Source: Actinomycetota bacterium (GTDB lineage: Bacteria; Actinomycetota; Actinomycetes; Nanopelagicales; Nanopelagicaceae). Taken from it: a stretch of DNA of 11,335 nt. Shown one piece after another: positions 1 to 7,541 of the stretch. Location: the NCBI GenBank assembly GCA_009705165.1, contig WLCU01000017.1:1-11335 (forward strand), written 5' to 3'. Both the position numbers and the translations under genes were made by a program. The notes beneath the pieces were generated by a model. It did no database searches and was not told the DNA's origin. It was given only the letters and a program-made list of their open reading frames with translations. Positions within the stretch are counted from its first letter, which is position 1, and each line of letters starts with the position of its first letter.

Positions 1-1477
<1,477 letters not shown>

Positions 1478-1496
1478 GCATAGTAGGATTTTGCTC

Positions 1497-1619
1497 ATGA
1501 TCAATGTAGCTGCCGAGACTGTTCGCGAACTACCAATGCCTGCATATGCCTATGGGATTATTGGCTTTGGTGTTCTTTCACTTCTTCTTTATTTAACTCT
1601 TCGCCTAGACCGGGATTAA
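1497..1619 (+). CDS. Small single-span membrane protein (40 aa), function unknown
   Basis: This short gene fills the gap between ligA and nadD. ATG at 1497 is preceded by AGGA (1485-1488) at 8 nt spacing, a good ribosome binding site, and the frame ends with TAA at 1617-1619. The product starts MINVAAETVRELPMP and then has a hydrophobic stretch of about 20 residues (roughly 17-36, AYGIIGFGVLSLLLYLTL), followed by the charged tail RLDRD. That suggests one transmembrane helix with a short polar N-terminus. As far as I recall, many actinobacteria carry a small hydrophobic protein of this kind directly before nadD, which supports it being real. Its stop lies one base before the nadD start, so translation is probably coupled. 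I do not recognise a function. Confidence 0.72.
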   Translation: MINVAAETVRELPMPAYAYGIIGFGVLSLLLYLTLRLDRD

Positions 1620-1620
1620 T

Positions 1621-2172
1621 TTGTCCCGAGTTGGAATTTACGGCGGAACTTTTGACCCTATCCATTTAGGTCATCTGCATGTAATTACTCAACTTTTTGA
1701 AAAAGATTTAATTGATCAGCTCGTAGTCATTCCAGCGGGACAACCCTTATTACGAGATTTTCAACCTCGCGCAACTGGCCAACAGCGATTCACAATGTGT
1801 GAATTAGCAGTAACAACACTTCCAGAGTCAATAAGAGCAAAAGTAAGCGTTAATCCCATTGAAATTCTGCGTGATGGTCCAAGTTATGCAATCGATACTG
1901 TCGTAGCGCTTCAAGCAAGTTTTCCTAATGATCAAATCTTCTTAGTAATTGGTGCTGATGCATTCGAAAAGATCAATCAATGGCACCGAATCGATGATTT
2001 AGAGAAAATGGTCCAGATAATCTGCATCAATCGCCCTGGCTACAAAGGTCTAGGAATCGATATTAATGCGCTCGACGTAAGCGCGACTTCTATTCGCGAA
2101 GGCCGCAACTCACAAGTGCCGGAAAAAGTAGGGGCATTTATAAGAGAGAATGGGCTCTATGACAATCAGTAG
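1621..2172 (+). CDS. nadD: Nicotinate-nucleotide adenylyltransferase NadD
   Basis: NadD transfers AMP from ATP to nicotinate mononucleotide, giving deamido-NAD in the cytoplasmic NAD synthesis pathway. The 183-residue protein has the nucleotidyltransferase signature GGTFDPIHLGHL (residues 8-19; H15 and H18 form the HxGH site). It also has the C-terminal VSATSIR segment (153-159), corresponding to the ISSTxIR motif. Length and motif spacing are normal for the family. The start is TTG at 1621, the only one that keeps the family N-terminus (xRVGIYGGTFDP); GGGA at 1612-1615 is a modest ribosome binding site 5 nt upstream. A TTG start placed one base after the preceding stop suggests coupled, possibly low-level, translation. 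Its 3' end overlaps rsfS by 14 nt. LigA next door consumes NAD+, but that link may be coincidental. Confidence 0.95.
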   Translation: MSRVGIYGGTFDPIHLGHLHVITQLFEKDLIDQLVVIPAGQPLLRDFQPRATGQQRFTMCELAVTTLPESIRAKVSVNPIEILRDGPSYAIDTVVALQASFPNDQIFLVIGADAFEKINQWHRIDDLEKMVQIICINRPGYKGLGIDINALDVSATSIREGRNSQVPEKVGAFIRENGLYDNQ

Positions 2173-2536
2173 CAAAACCCGTGAAATCACCCAAGTGGCT
2201 GCCCATGCAATCATTGACAAAATCGGCACAGATTTAATCGCTATTGATTTATCTGAACAGCTTGTTCTCAGCGAAGTTTTCTTAATCGCTACCGGGCAAA
2301 ATGCTGCACAAGTAGATTCAATTGCCGATGAAGTTGAACGTAAGTTAATTGCAATTGGTGAGAAGCCAGCCCGACGCGAAAAAGGCGCAGAGTGGATTTT
2401 GCTAGATTATTCAGACTTGGTGGTCCATATCCAAAGCACTGAACTTCGAAAGTATTACATGTTGGATCGATTGTGGAATGACTGTCCCACAATTGAATTA
2501 GATGCCGTGAAAGATGCCGCTGCACATGGTCGGTAA
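2159..2536 (+). CDS. rsfS: Ribosomal silencing factor RsfS
   Basis: RsfS binds ribosomal protein L14 (uL14) on the large subunit and blocks joining of the 30S and 50S subunits, silencing translation under nutrient limitation; it also acts in 50S maturation. The 125-residue product shows the RsfS/Iojap pattern: a helical N-terminus, then LSEVFLIATGQNAAQVDSIA, then EKGAEWILLDYSDLVVHI and YYMLDRLWND near the end. I chose ATG 2159 over ATG 2150, because GAGAG (2144-2148) lies 10 nt before 2159 but touches 2150. The gene overlaps the nadD end by 14 nt and the next gene by 11 nt, indicating an operon. The order nadD - rsfS - phosphatase is a known actinobacterial arrangement. Confidence 0.93.
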   Translation: MTISSKTREITQVAAHAIIDKIGTDLIAIDLSEQLVLSEVFLIATGQNAAQVDSIADEVERKLIAIGEKPARREKGAEWILLDYSDLVVHIQSTELRKYYMLDRLWNDCPTIELDAVKDAAAHGR

Positions 2537-3176
2537 TCGCATTGTCTTATGGCGCCACGGACAAACTGATTGGAACAAGATAAATCGCTTTCAAGGTCAT
2601 TCAGATATTCCGTTAAATGAAGTTGGAAAGTTACAAGTTCAACATGCAGCACAAATTCTTGCGGGCATGAAGCCGACGCAGATTATTTCTAGCGATTTAG
2701 GTCGAGCTTTAGAAACTGCACAAGCACTTGCTTCACTCACAGGATTAAAGGTAACAACGCATGAAACTCTGCGTGAAACCAACGGCGGTTTATGGGAAGG
2801 TAAGACTGGTTCACAAAACCGTACTGAAGATTTTCATAATTTTATTCGATGGATTGATGGTGATGACAATCCTGCAGGCACAACTGGTGAACGACGAAGT
2901 GAAGTTGCTTCACGAGTAGTAGGAGAAATTCTCAAAAACCTTGAAGGCAAAACTGATCAACTTCTAGTTGTTGCAACACATGGTGGCAGTGCACGCTGCG
3001 CCCTAGGAGAATTACTTCAACTTCCACTTTCTCATTGGGGCGTTCTTGGCGGTCTTTCAAACGCTTCATGGTCAGTTTTACAACGCAATCCACGGCAATG
3101 GAATTTAGTGGAACACAATGCCGGATCTATTCCTGAACCGGTTTATGGCGAAGAAAGTGGAGCAACTTTCGTTTAA
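2526..3176 (+). CDS. Histidine phosphatase superfamily protein, GpgP-like
   Basis: This is a cytoplasmic phosphatase of the phosphoglycerate-mutase-like superfamily. The phospho-histidine motif RHGQTDWN lies at residues 10-17 (H11 is the nucleophile), followed by FQGHSDIPLNEVG, the acidic region ETNGGLWEG, and the second histidine in VVATHGGSAR. ATG 2526 gives 216 residues beginning MVGNRIVLWRHG, close to the family start. ATG 2514 is possible but has GAAAG immediately against it, whereas that element sits 12 nt from 2526. In mycobacteria the gene at this position after rsfS encodes glucosyl-3-phosphoglycerate phosphatase (GpgP), so that activity is a reasonable guess. Substrate specificity cannot be read from the sequence, and a general sugar-phosphate phosphatase is equally possible. 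It ends the first gene cluster. Confidence 0.9.
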   Translation: MVGNRIVLWRHGQTDWNKINRFQGHSDIPLNEVGKLQVQHAAQILAGMKPTQIISSDLGRALETAQALASLTGLKVTTHETLRETNGGLWEGKTGSQNRTEDFHNFIRWIDGDDNPAGTTGERRSEVASRVVGEILKNLEGKTDQLLVVATHGGSARCALGELLQLPLSHWGVLGGLSNASWSVLQRNPRQWNLVEHNAGSIPEPVYGEESGATFV

Positions 3177-3183
3177 TTGCTCA

Positions 3184-3200
3184 TTGCCGCTATGCGGTAA
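3184..3200 (+). promoter_or_regulatory. Hairpin between phosphatase gene and tRNA-Ala; possible -10 overlaps it
   Basis: TTGCCGC (3184-3190) pairs with GCGGTAA (3194-3200) around a TAT loop, giving a 7-bp stem with one G-T pair. It lies 7 nt after the phosphatase stop and has no T-run, so it is at most a weak terminator. The right arm also contributes to TAAGGT (3198-3203), which fits a TANNNT -10 element, with a poor -35 candidate TTGCTC at 3177-3182 (15-nt spacer). That would start transcription about 10 nt before the tRNA. Either role is inferred. Confidence 0.35.
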
Positions 3201-3220
3201 GGTCTGCACTTGAAGTAATT

Positions 3221-3293
3221 GGGGCTATAGCGCAGCTGGTAGCGCACCTGCATGGCATGCAGGGGGTCAGGGGTTCAAATCCCCTTAGCTCCA
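3221..3293 (+). tRNA. tRNA-Ala (anticodon GGC)
   Basis: The 73-nt sequence folds as a complete cloverleaf. The acceptor stem is GGGGCTA with TAGCTCC, with discriminator A at 3293. The D stem is GCGC/GCGC around AGCTGGTA. The anticodon stem is CCTGC/GCAGG with loop ATGGCAT, giving anticodon GGC for GCC (and GCU by wobble) alanine codons. The T arm is AGGGG-TTCAAAT-CCCCT. The third acceptor pair is G3-U70, the classic alanine identity determinant for AlaRS. The 3' CCA is not encoded (the next bases are CGT), so the end would be made by RNase Z-type cleavage and CCA addition. The leuS start codon follows after only three bases. Confidence 0.97.
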
Positions 3294-3296
3294 CGT

Positions 3297-5780
3297 ATGA
3301 ATAACAACGGTAATGAAGAGCGCGAGCACGCGGCATATGACTTTGCCTACGTGCAGGAAAAATGGCTGCCAATTTGGGATGAAATTGCGCCATTTAAATC
3401 TGGTCGCGCTGATGATGTTCGCGAAAAGAAATATGTCTTGGATATGTTTCCCTATCCATCCGGTGATTTACATATGGGCCATGCCGAGGCCTATGCCTTA
3501 GGCGATGTAATTGCGCGTTATTGGGTGCAAAAAGGTTTCAATGTTATGCATCCAATTGGTTGGGATGCCTTTGGTTTGCCTGCTGAAAACGCTGCGATAA
3601 AACGTAATTCAGATCCAAGAATCTGGACATATGAAAATATCGCGGTGCAAAAAGCATCGATGCGCCGTTACGCGTGTTCATTTGATTGGGATCGCGTCTT
3701 TAATACTTGTGATCCCGAGTATTACAAATGGAATCAATGGCTCTTTCTTAAACTTCACGAACGCGGCTTGGCTTACCGAAAAGACTCTGCAGTTAACTGG
3801 TGTCCTGGTTGCCAAACTGTTTTAGCTAACGAACAAGTTGTTGCCGGGCTATGTGAACGTTGTGACTCAATTGTCACAAAGAAGAAGTTAAATCAGTGGT
3901 ATTTCAAGATTACTGACTATGCCGATCGTTTGTTAGATGACATGGCCCAGCTTGAAGGTAAATGGCCCGAAAAAGTTTTAATGATGCAGCGAAACTGGAT
4001 TGGTCGATCAACTGGTGCCAATGTTTCCTTTGTAATTGAAGGCCGTACCGAACCAGTAACAATCTATACAACCCGCCCAGATACTTTGTATGGAGCGACA
4101 TTTATGGTTGTTGCTGCAGATAGCGACTTAGCTGCCGAATTAGTTGTGGGCTCAGACGTTGAGCCAGAGTTCAGCGCTTACCTTGAGAAAATTAAAGCTG
4201 ATAGTGATATTGATCGTCTTGCTACAGATCGCCCTAAGAGCGGTGTCTTTTTAAATCGCTATGCAATCAATCCAGTCAATGGAGCGAAATTACCAATCTG
4301 GGCTAGTGATTATGTTTTAGCAGACTATGGCACCGGCGCAATTATGGCCGTTCCTGCACATGATCAACGCGATTTAGATTTTGCAAAAGCTTTTAATCTT
4401 CCAGTAGTTGTCGTCGTCGAAACTGGCGAAGAAGACCCAAACATCACCGGCGTTGCAACTGGTGGTGATGGCGTACTAGTTAATTCCGGCCCACTTAATG
4501 GCCTCAATAAAGCTGATGCAATTTCTGCCATCAATGCACAACTTGAGCAAGATGGTTTAGGCAAATCTGCACGAAACTATCGTTTGCGCGACTGGTTAGT
4601 TTCCCGTCAGCGTTATTGGGGTACACCCATTCCAATCATTCACTGCCCAAAGTGTGGCGAAGTTGCAGTGCCTGAAAATCAACTACCGCTTACTTTGCCT
4701 GATGCACAGGGTTTGGATTTAAAACCTAAGGGAACATCACCTCTCGGCGCAGCAACTGAATGGGTAAATGTGGCTTGTCCAAAATGTGGTGCTGACGCAA
4801 AGCGCGACACTGACACTATGGATACTTTCGTGGATTCATCCTGGTATTACTTACGCTACCCATCTTCTACTGTGCACGATCAACCTTTCTTGAAAAAAGA
4901 TATTGATACTTGGTTACCGGTAGATCAATATGTCGGTGGCGTAACACATGCCATTTTGCATCTTCTTTACAGTCGATTCTTTACTAAAGTTCTAAACGAT
5001 ATGGGAATGGTTGATTTCAATGAACCGTTTACTCGTCTGCTCAATCAAGGCATGGTTGTTATGGATGGTTCTGCAATGTCTAAGAGTCGTGGCAATCTAG
5101 TTCGGCTTTCAGATGAACTTGAAAATCATGGCGTGGATGCCATCCGACTTTCAATGGTTTTTGCCGGACCACCCGAGGATGATGTCGATTGGTCTGATGT
5201 TTCACCATCAGGTTCAGTTAAATTCTTAACGCGCGCTTGGCGATTATCTGGCGATGTAACAAGTGCTCCTGGAGTTGATTTTTCAACTGGTGACAATGCA
5301 TTGCGTAAGGCAACTCATAAAGCTTTACATGATGCATCATTTGCCGTCGAGTCTTTTAGATTCAATGTCGCCGTTGCTCGCGTGATGGAACTTGTTAATG
5401 CCACGCGCAAAGCAATCGATTCTGGGTGTGGCCCAGCAGATCCTGCAGTGCGTGAAGCTGTTGAAGCGGTTGCAGTCATGCTTTCACTTGTTGCTCCATT
5501 TACAGCAGAAGAAATGTGGGATCGATTAGGTCATAAACCATCTGTAGCACTGGCTGGTTGGCCAGAAGTTGATGAAAAACTTCTTGTTGCCGACGCAGTC
5601 GAAGCGGTGATTCAAATTAACGGCAAGATCAAAGAGCGCATTGAAGTTGCACCAACAATTACTGATGCCGAATTAGAAGCTTTAGCCCTTGCGCATCCAA
5701 CAATCGTTGCCGAGTTAGGCGCAAACGCACCTAAAAAGGTCATTGCACGCGCGCCAAAATTAGTTAATATCGTCGCTTAA
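3297..5780 (+). CDS. leuS: Leucyl-tRNA synthetase LeuRS
   Basis: This class I synthetase charges tRNA-Leu with leucine. The 827-residue protein has the HIGH-type motif HMGH at residues 59-62 within [15 protein letters not shown] and the KMSKS-type motif AMSKS at 593-597. The inserted CP1 editing domain shows TTRPDTLYG and [19 protein letters not shown], including the aspartate region needed to hydrolyse mischarged tRNA. Two Cys pairs (CPGC ... CERC) near residues 170-190 and further CPKCG knuckles suggest zinc binding. The leucine-specific, anticodon-binding and C-terminal domains follow. Length is normal. The start is ATG 3297, since upstream in-frame codons lie inside the tRNA and the next GTG would cut into the conserved [10 protein letters not shown] start. 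There is no Shine-Dalgarno site because the tRNA ends at 3293. The downstream PLP gene begins 40 nt after the stop. Confidence 0.97.
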   Translation: MNNNGNEEREHAAYDFAYVQEKWLPIWDEIAPFKSGRADDVREKKYVLDMFPYPSGDLHMGHAEAYALGDVIARYWVQKGFNVMHPIGWDAFGLPAENAAIKRNSDPRIWTYENIAVQKASMRRYACSFDWDRVFNTCDPEYYKWNQWLFLKLHERGLAYRKDSAVNWCPGCQTVLANEQVVAGLCERCDSIVTKKKLNQWYFKITDYADRLLDDMAQLEGKWPEKVLMMQRNWIGRSTGANVSFVIEGRTEPVTIYTTRPDTLYGATFMVVAADSDLAAELVVGSDVEPEFSAYLEKIKADSDIDRLATDRPKSGVFLNRYAINPVNGAKLPIWASDYVLADYGTGAIMAVPAHDQRDLDFAKAFNLPVVVVVETGEEDPNITGVATGGDGVLVNSGPLNGLNKADAISAINAQLEQDGLGKSARNYRLRDWLVSRQRYWGTPIPIIHCPKCGEVAVPENQLPLTLPDAQGLDLKPKGTSPLGAATEWVNVACPKCGADAKRDTDTMDTFVDSSWYYLRYPSSTVHDQPFLKKDIDTWLPVDQYVGGVTHAILHLLYSRFFTKVLNDMGMVDFNEPFTRLLNQGMVVMDGSAMSKSRGNLVRLSDELENHGVDAIRLSMVFAGPPEDDVDWSDVSPSGSVKFLTRAWRLSGDVTSAPGVDFSTGDNALRKATHKALHDASFAVESFRFNVAVARVMELVNATRKAIDSGCGPADPAVREAVEAVAVMLSLVAPFTAEEMWDRLGHKPSVALAGWPEVDEKLLVADAVEAVIQINGKIKERIEVAPTITDAELEALALAHPTIVAELGANAPKKVIARAPKLVNIVA

Positions 5781-5820
5781 TACTCGCGCGCGAAGTTCCA
5801 CATTGTGAAAGGTCATGTCA

Positions 5821-6705
5821 ATGAAGACAATTCTTGATGCAATCGGCAATACACCTTTGATTAATATTGAAGGCATTTGGGTCAAGATGGAATACATGAA
5901 TCCATCTGGTTCGATAAAAGCCCGCATTGCAAAATACATGATTGAACGTGCAGAGCAAGAAGGTTTGTTAAAACCTGGAGACACAATTGTTGAAGCAAGT
6001 AGCGGTAACACTGGAAATGCAATGAGCATGGTGGCAGCGGTTAAAGGCTACAAAATGTTAGTAATCATGCCCGATGGAATGTCACCAGAGCGCACGGCGA
6101 TCTCTGAAGCGTTTGGCGCAGAAGTTCACACCATGGGAGATTTTCACGTCAACGACGCTTTAGAAGAAGCCCGTCGTCGTGGTGCGTTGCCAGGTTTTTT
6201 TGCGCCTCAACAATTTGATAACGACTGGAATGTTGATGAAAACCGTGAGTGGCTCGGTAAAGAAATTCTAGATCAAATGCCAGTAAAGCCTGATCTAGTA
6301 ATTGGTGGAGTTGGAACTGGTGGAACAATCATTGGCGTAGGACAAGCGCTTAAAGCTGCTAATCCAAATTGCAAAGTTATTGCCCTCGAACCATCTGAAT
6401 CATGCACAATTTTATGTGGTGAAGTTTCAAAGCATTTAATTGAAGGCATCGCCGATGGTTTTATTCCAGGCATTGTTTCGCGTCACCACCACGAACTCGA
6501 TGGCGTGATTGACGTTGGCTCAGAAGAGTCAATCGAAGAAATGCGTCGTTTGGCACGAACCCATGGCTTATTCGTTGGGCCTTCTTCAGGCGCGCACATG
6601 ATTGCAGCTAAGCGATTAAAAGCGCAGTACGGTGTTGAAAACGTTGTGACTTTCTTTTGCGATGAGGGCGAAAAATACATAAACGACTATTGGATTAAGA
6701 AGTAA
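5821..6705 (+). CDS. PLP-dependent enzyme, cysteine synthase family
   Basis: This is a fold-type II PLP enzyme related to O-acetylserine sulfhydrylase (CysK/CysM) and cystathionine beta-synthase. In the 294-residue product the PLP lysine is K33 in NPSGSIKARI. The substrate-loop motif SSGNTGN spans residues 60-66, the phosphate-binding GTGGT loop 165-169, and PSSGAH (254-259) near the C-terminus carries the serine region that contacts the pyridine nitrogen. ATG 5821 is chosen because GAAAGG (5807-5812) lies 8 nt before it, whereas ATG 5815 is only 2 nt from it. The N-terminus is compact: only about 20 residues separate IGNTPL from the lysine region. The lysine motif reads SIKAR instead of the usual S(V/I)KDR of CysK. 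It is probably a cysteine synthase-like lyase, but the donor (O-acetylserine, O-phosphoserine, cysteine or other) is not resolved. It may be co-transcribed with leuS. Confidence 0.85.
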   Translation: MKTILDAIGNTPLINIEGIWVKMEYMNPSGSIKARIAKYMIERAEQEGLLKPGDTIVEASSGNTGNAMSMVAAVKGYKMLVIMPDGMSPERTAISEAFGAEVHTMGDFHVNDALEEARRRGALPGFFAPQQFDNDWNVDENREWLGKEILDQMPVKPDLVIGGVGTGGTIIGVGQALKAANPNCKVIALEPSESCTILCGEVSKHLIEGIADGFIPGIVSRHHHELDGVIDVGSEESIEEMRRLARTHGLFVGPSSGAHMIAAKRLKAQYGVENVVTFFCDEGEKYINDYWIKK

Positions 6706-6746
6706 ATATCCACATTATCTTTGCTTGAGTAAAGCAGTTGGGCAAA

Positions 6747-6764
6747 TGCCAATAAGTATTGGCA
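6747..6764. promoter_or_regulatory. Perfect 8+8 bp palindrome directly before comEA
   Basis: TGCCAATA-AG-TATTGGCA is a perfect inverted repeat with a 2-bp centre, and it ends one base before the comEA ATG at 6766. As DNA it looks like a dimeric repressor or activator site. As RNA it could form a 6-bp stem with a 6-nt loop masking the region where a ribosome binding site would lie; no Shine-Dalgarno site is visible there. It occupies most of the 60-bp gap after the PLP gene. The regulator is unknown. Confidence 0.55.
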
Positions 6765-6765
6765 C

Positions 6766-7374
6766 ATGGACCATTTCTCTCAACTCTTAGAGGGTGCACG
6801 CAACTGGTGGTATGAATTAAATTTCTCCACACTCCAAAAACGTGCCTTATTGGCAATTGCAGTATCTGTCATTGTGATCTCAACTGCACTTGTGGTCTAC
6901 GGAAACACAAGTGAAATAACCGCACCCCCTGTCATTATTGAAGAAATCACTGCGCCTCAGATTTTCGTAGATGTCACGGGCGCAGTTAATCAGCCAGGTG
7001 TGTATACCCTTTCGGCAAGTGCGCGAGTTATAGATGCAATTAAAGCTGCCGGTGATTCCGCTCCTGGTGCGGATTTGAGCACAATTAATTTGGCCAGAGT
7101 TCTCTCTGATGGCGAACAGATTTATGTTGATTCAGCAACCGTTAACAGCAAAGGAGTGCGTGTTAGTAGCAAAGTTCGAAGCGGACCTATAAATCTAAAT
7201 CGTGCTACTGCTTTGGAGTTGGACTCATTAGATGGAATTGGGCCAGTAATTGCGGCCCGAATTGTGGCCTATAGAAAAAGCAATGGGCCTTTTTCAACGA
7301 TTGAAGATTTACAAAATGTCAGCGGTATTGGAATAGCAAAATTTACTCAAATCAAAAGCAAAATTCGCGTGTAG
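6766..7374 (+). CDS. comEA: ComEA-type DNA-binding competence protein
   Basis: ComEA is the membrane-anchored DNA receptor that holds double-stranded DNA outside the cytoplasmic membrane and passes it to the ComEC channel. The 202-residue product has a short cytoplasmic N-terminus, one transmembrane segment at about 28-46 (LAIAVSVIVISTALVVYG), and a SLBB domain at about 64-122 (FVDVTGAVNQPGVYTL onward). It ends in a tandem helix-hairpin-helix domain at 142-202 with the two GIG turns at 157-159 and 187-189. This SLBB plus HhH layout is the usual Gram-positive form and looks complete. ATG 6766 has no ribosome binding site and sits one base after a perfect palindrome, so translation may be leaderless or regulated. 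The stop TAG (7372-7374) abuts the comEC coding region. Confidence 0.94.
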   Translation: MDHFSQLLEGARNWWYELNFSTLQKRALLAIAVSVIVISTALVVYGNTSEITAPPVIIEEITAPQIFVDVTGAVNQPGVYTLSASARVIDAIKAAGDSAPGADLSTINLARVLSDGEQIYVDSATVNSKGVRVSSKVRSGPINLNRATALELDSLDGIGPVIAARIVAYRKSNGPFSTIEDLQNVSGIGIAKFTQIKSKIRV

Positions 7375-7541
7375 TTGATTATCGTGCCATCGCTATTGGT
7401 GGCGGGATTTGGTTTGGAGCGCTGATTCAGAGCGCTACGGCACCGTGGAGAATATGTCTAGCTGCAACCGTATTAGCTGCGATTGCTTTTAAGAAACTTA
7501 GATTTGTCGTCATCATCGCGGCAATAGTTTTAGGTTCACTT
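7374..7541 (+). other. Apparent N-terminal coding extension of comEC without a canonical start
   Basis: The comEC frame stays open upstream of GTG 7542 back to a TGA at 7302-7304. From 7377 it encodes DYRAIAIGGGIWFGALI and then two strongly hydrophobic stretches ending VVIIAAIVLGSLV. This matches the D-x-R and leading transmembrane helices expected at the start of actinobacterial ComEC. No ATG, GTG or TTG lies in frame between 7305 and 7542. TTG 7375, directly after the comEA stop, is in the wrong frame by one base; one extra base after 7377 would give start-Asp-Tyr-Arg. Either a rare start codon is used or there is a one-base deletion or sequencing error here. Confidence 0.6.

Noticed and set aside
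3252..3296. Upstream extension of leuS from ATG 3252
   Set aside because: These 15 codons are the anticodon and T arms of tRNA-Ala; the peptide does not resemble any LeuRS N-terminus.
6719..6737. Weak hairpin TGCTT-GAGTA-AAGCA after the PLP gene as terminator
   Set aside because: It is only a 5-bp A/T-rich stem with no T-run after it, too weak to call a terminator.
7340..7380. Programmed -1 frameshift joining ComEA to ComEC
   Set aside because: The frames are compatible with -1, but no X-XXY-YYZ slippery heptamer in the right phase or strong downstream structure is visible. A missing base or odd start codon is simpler.
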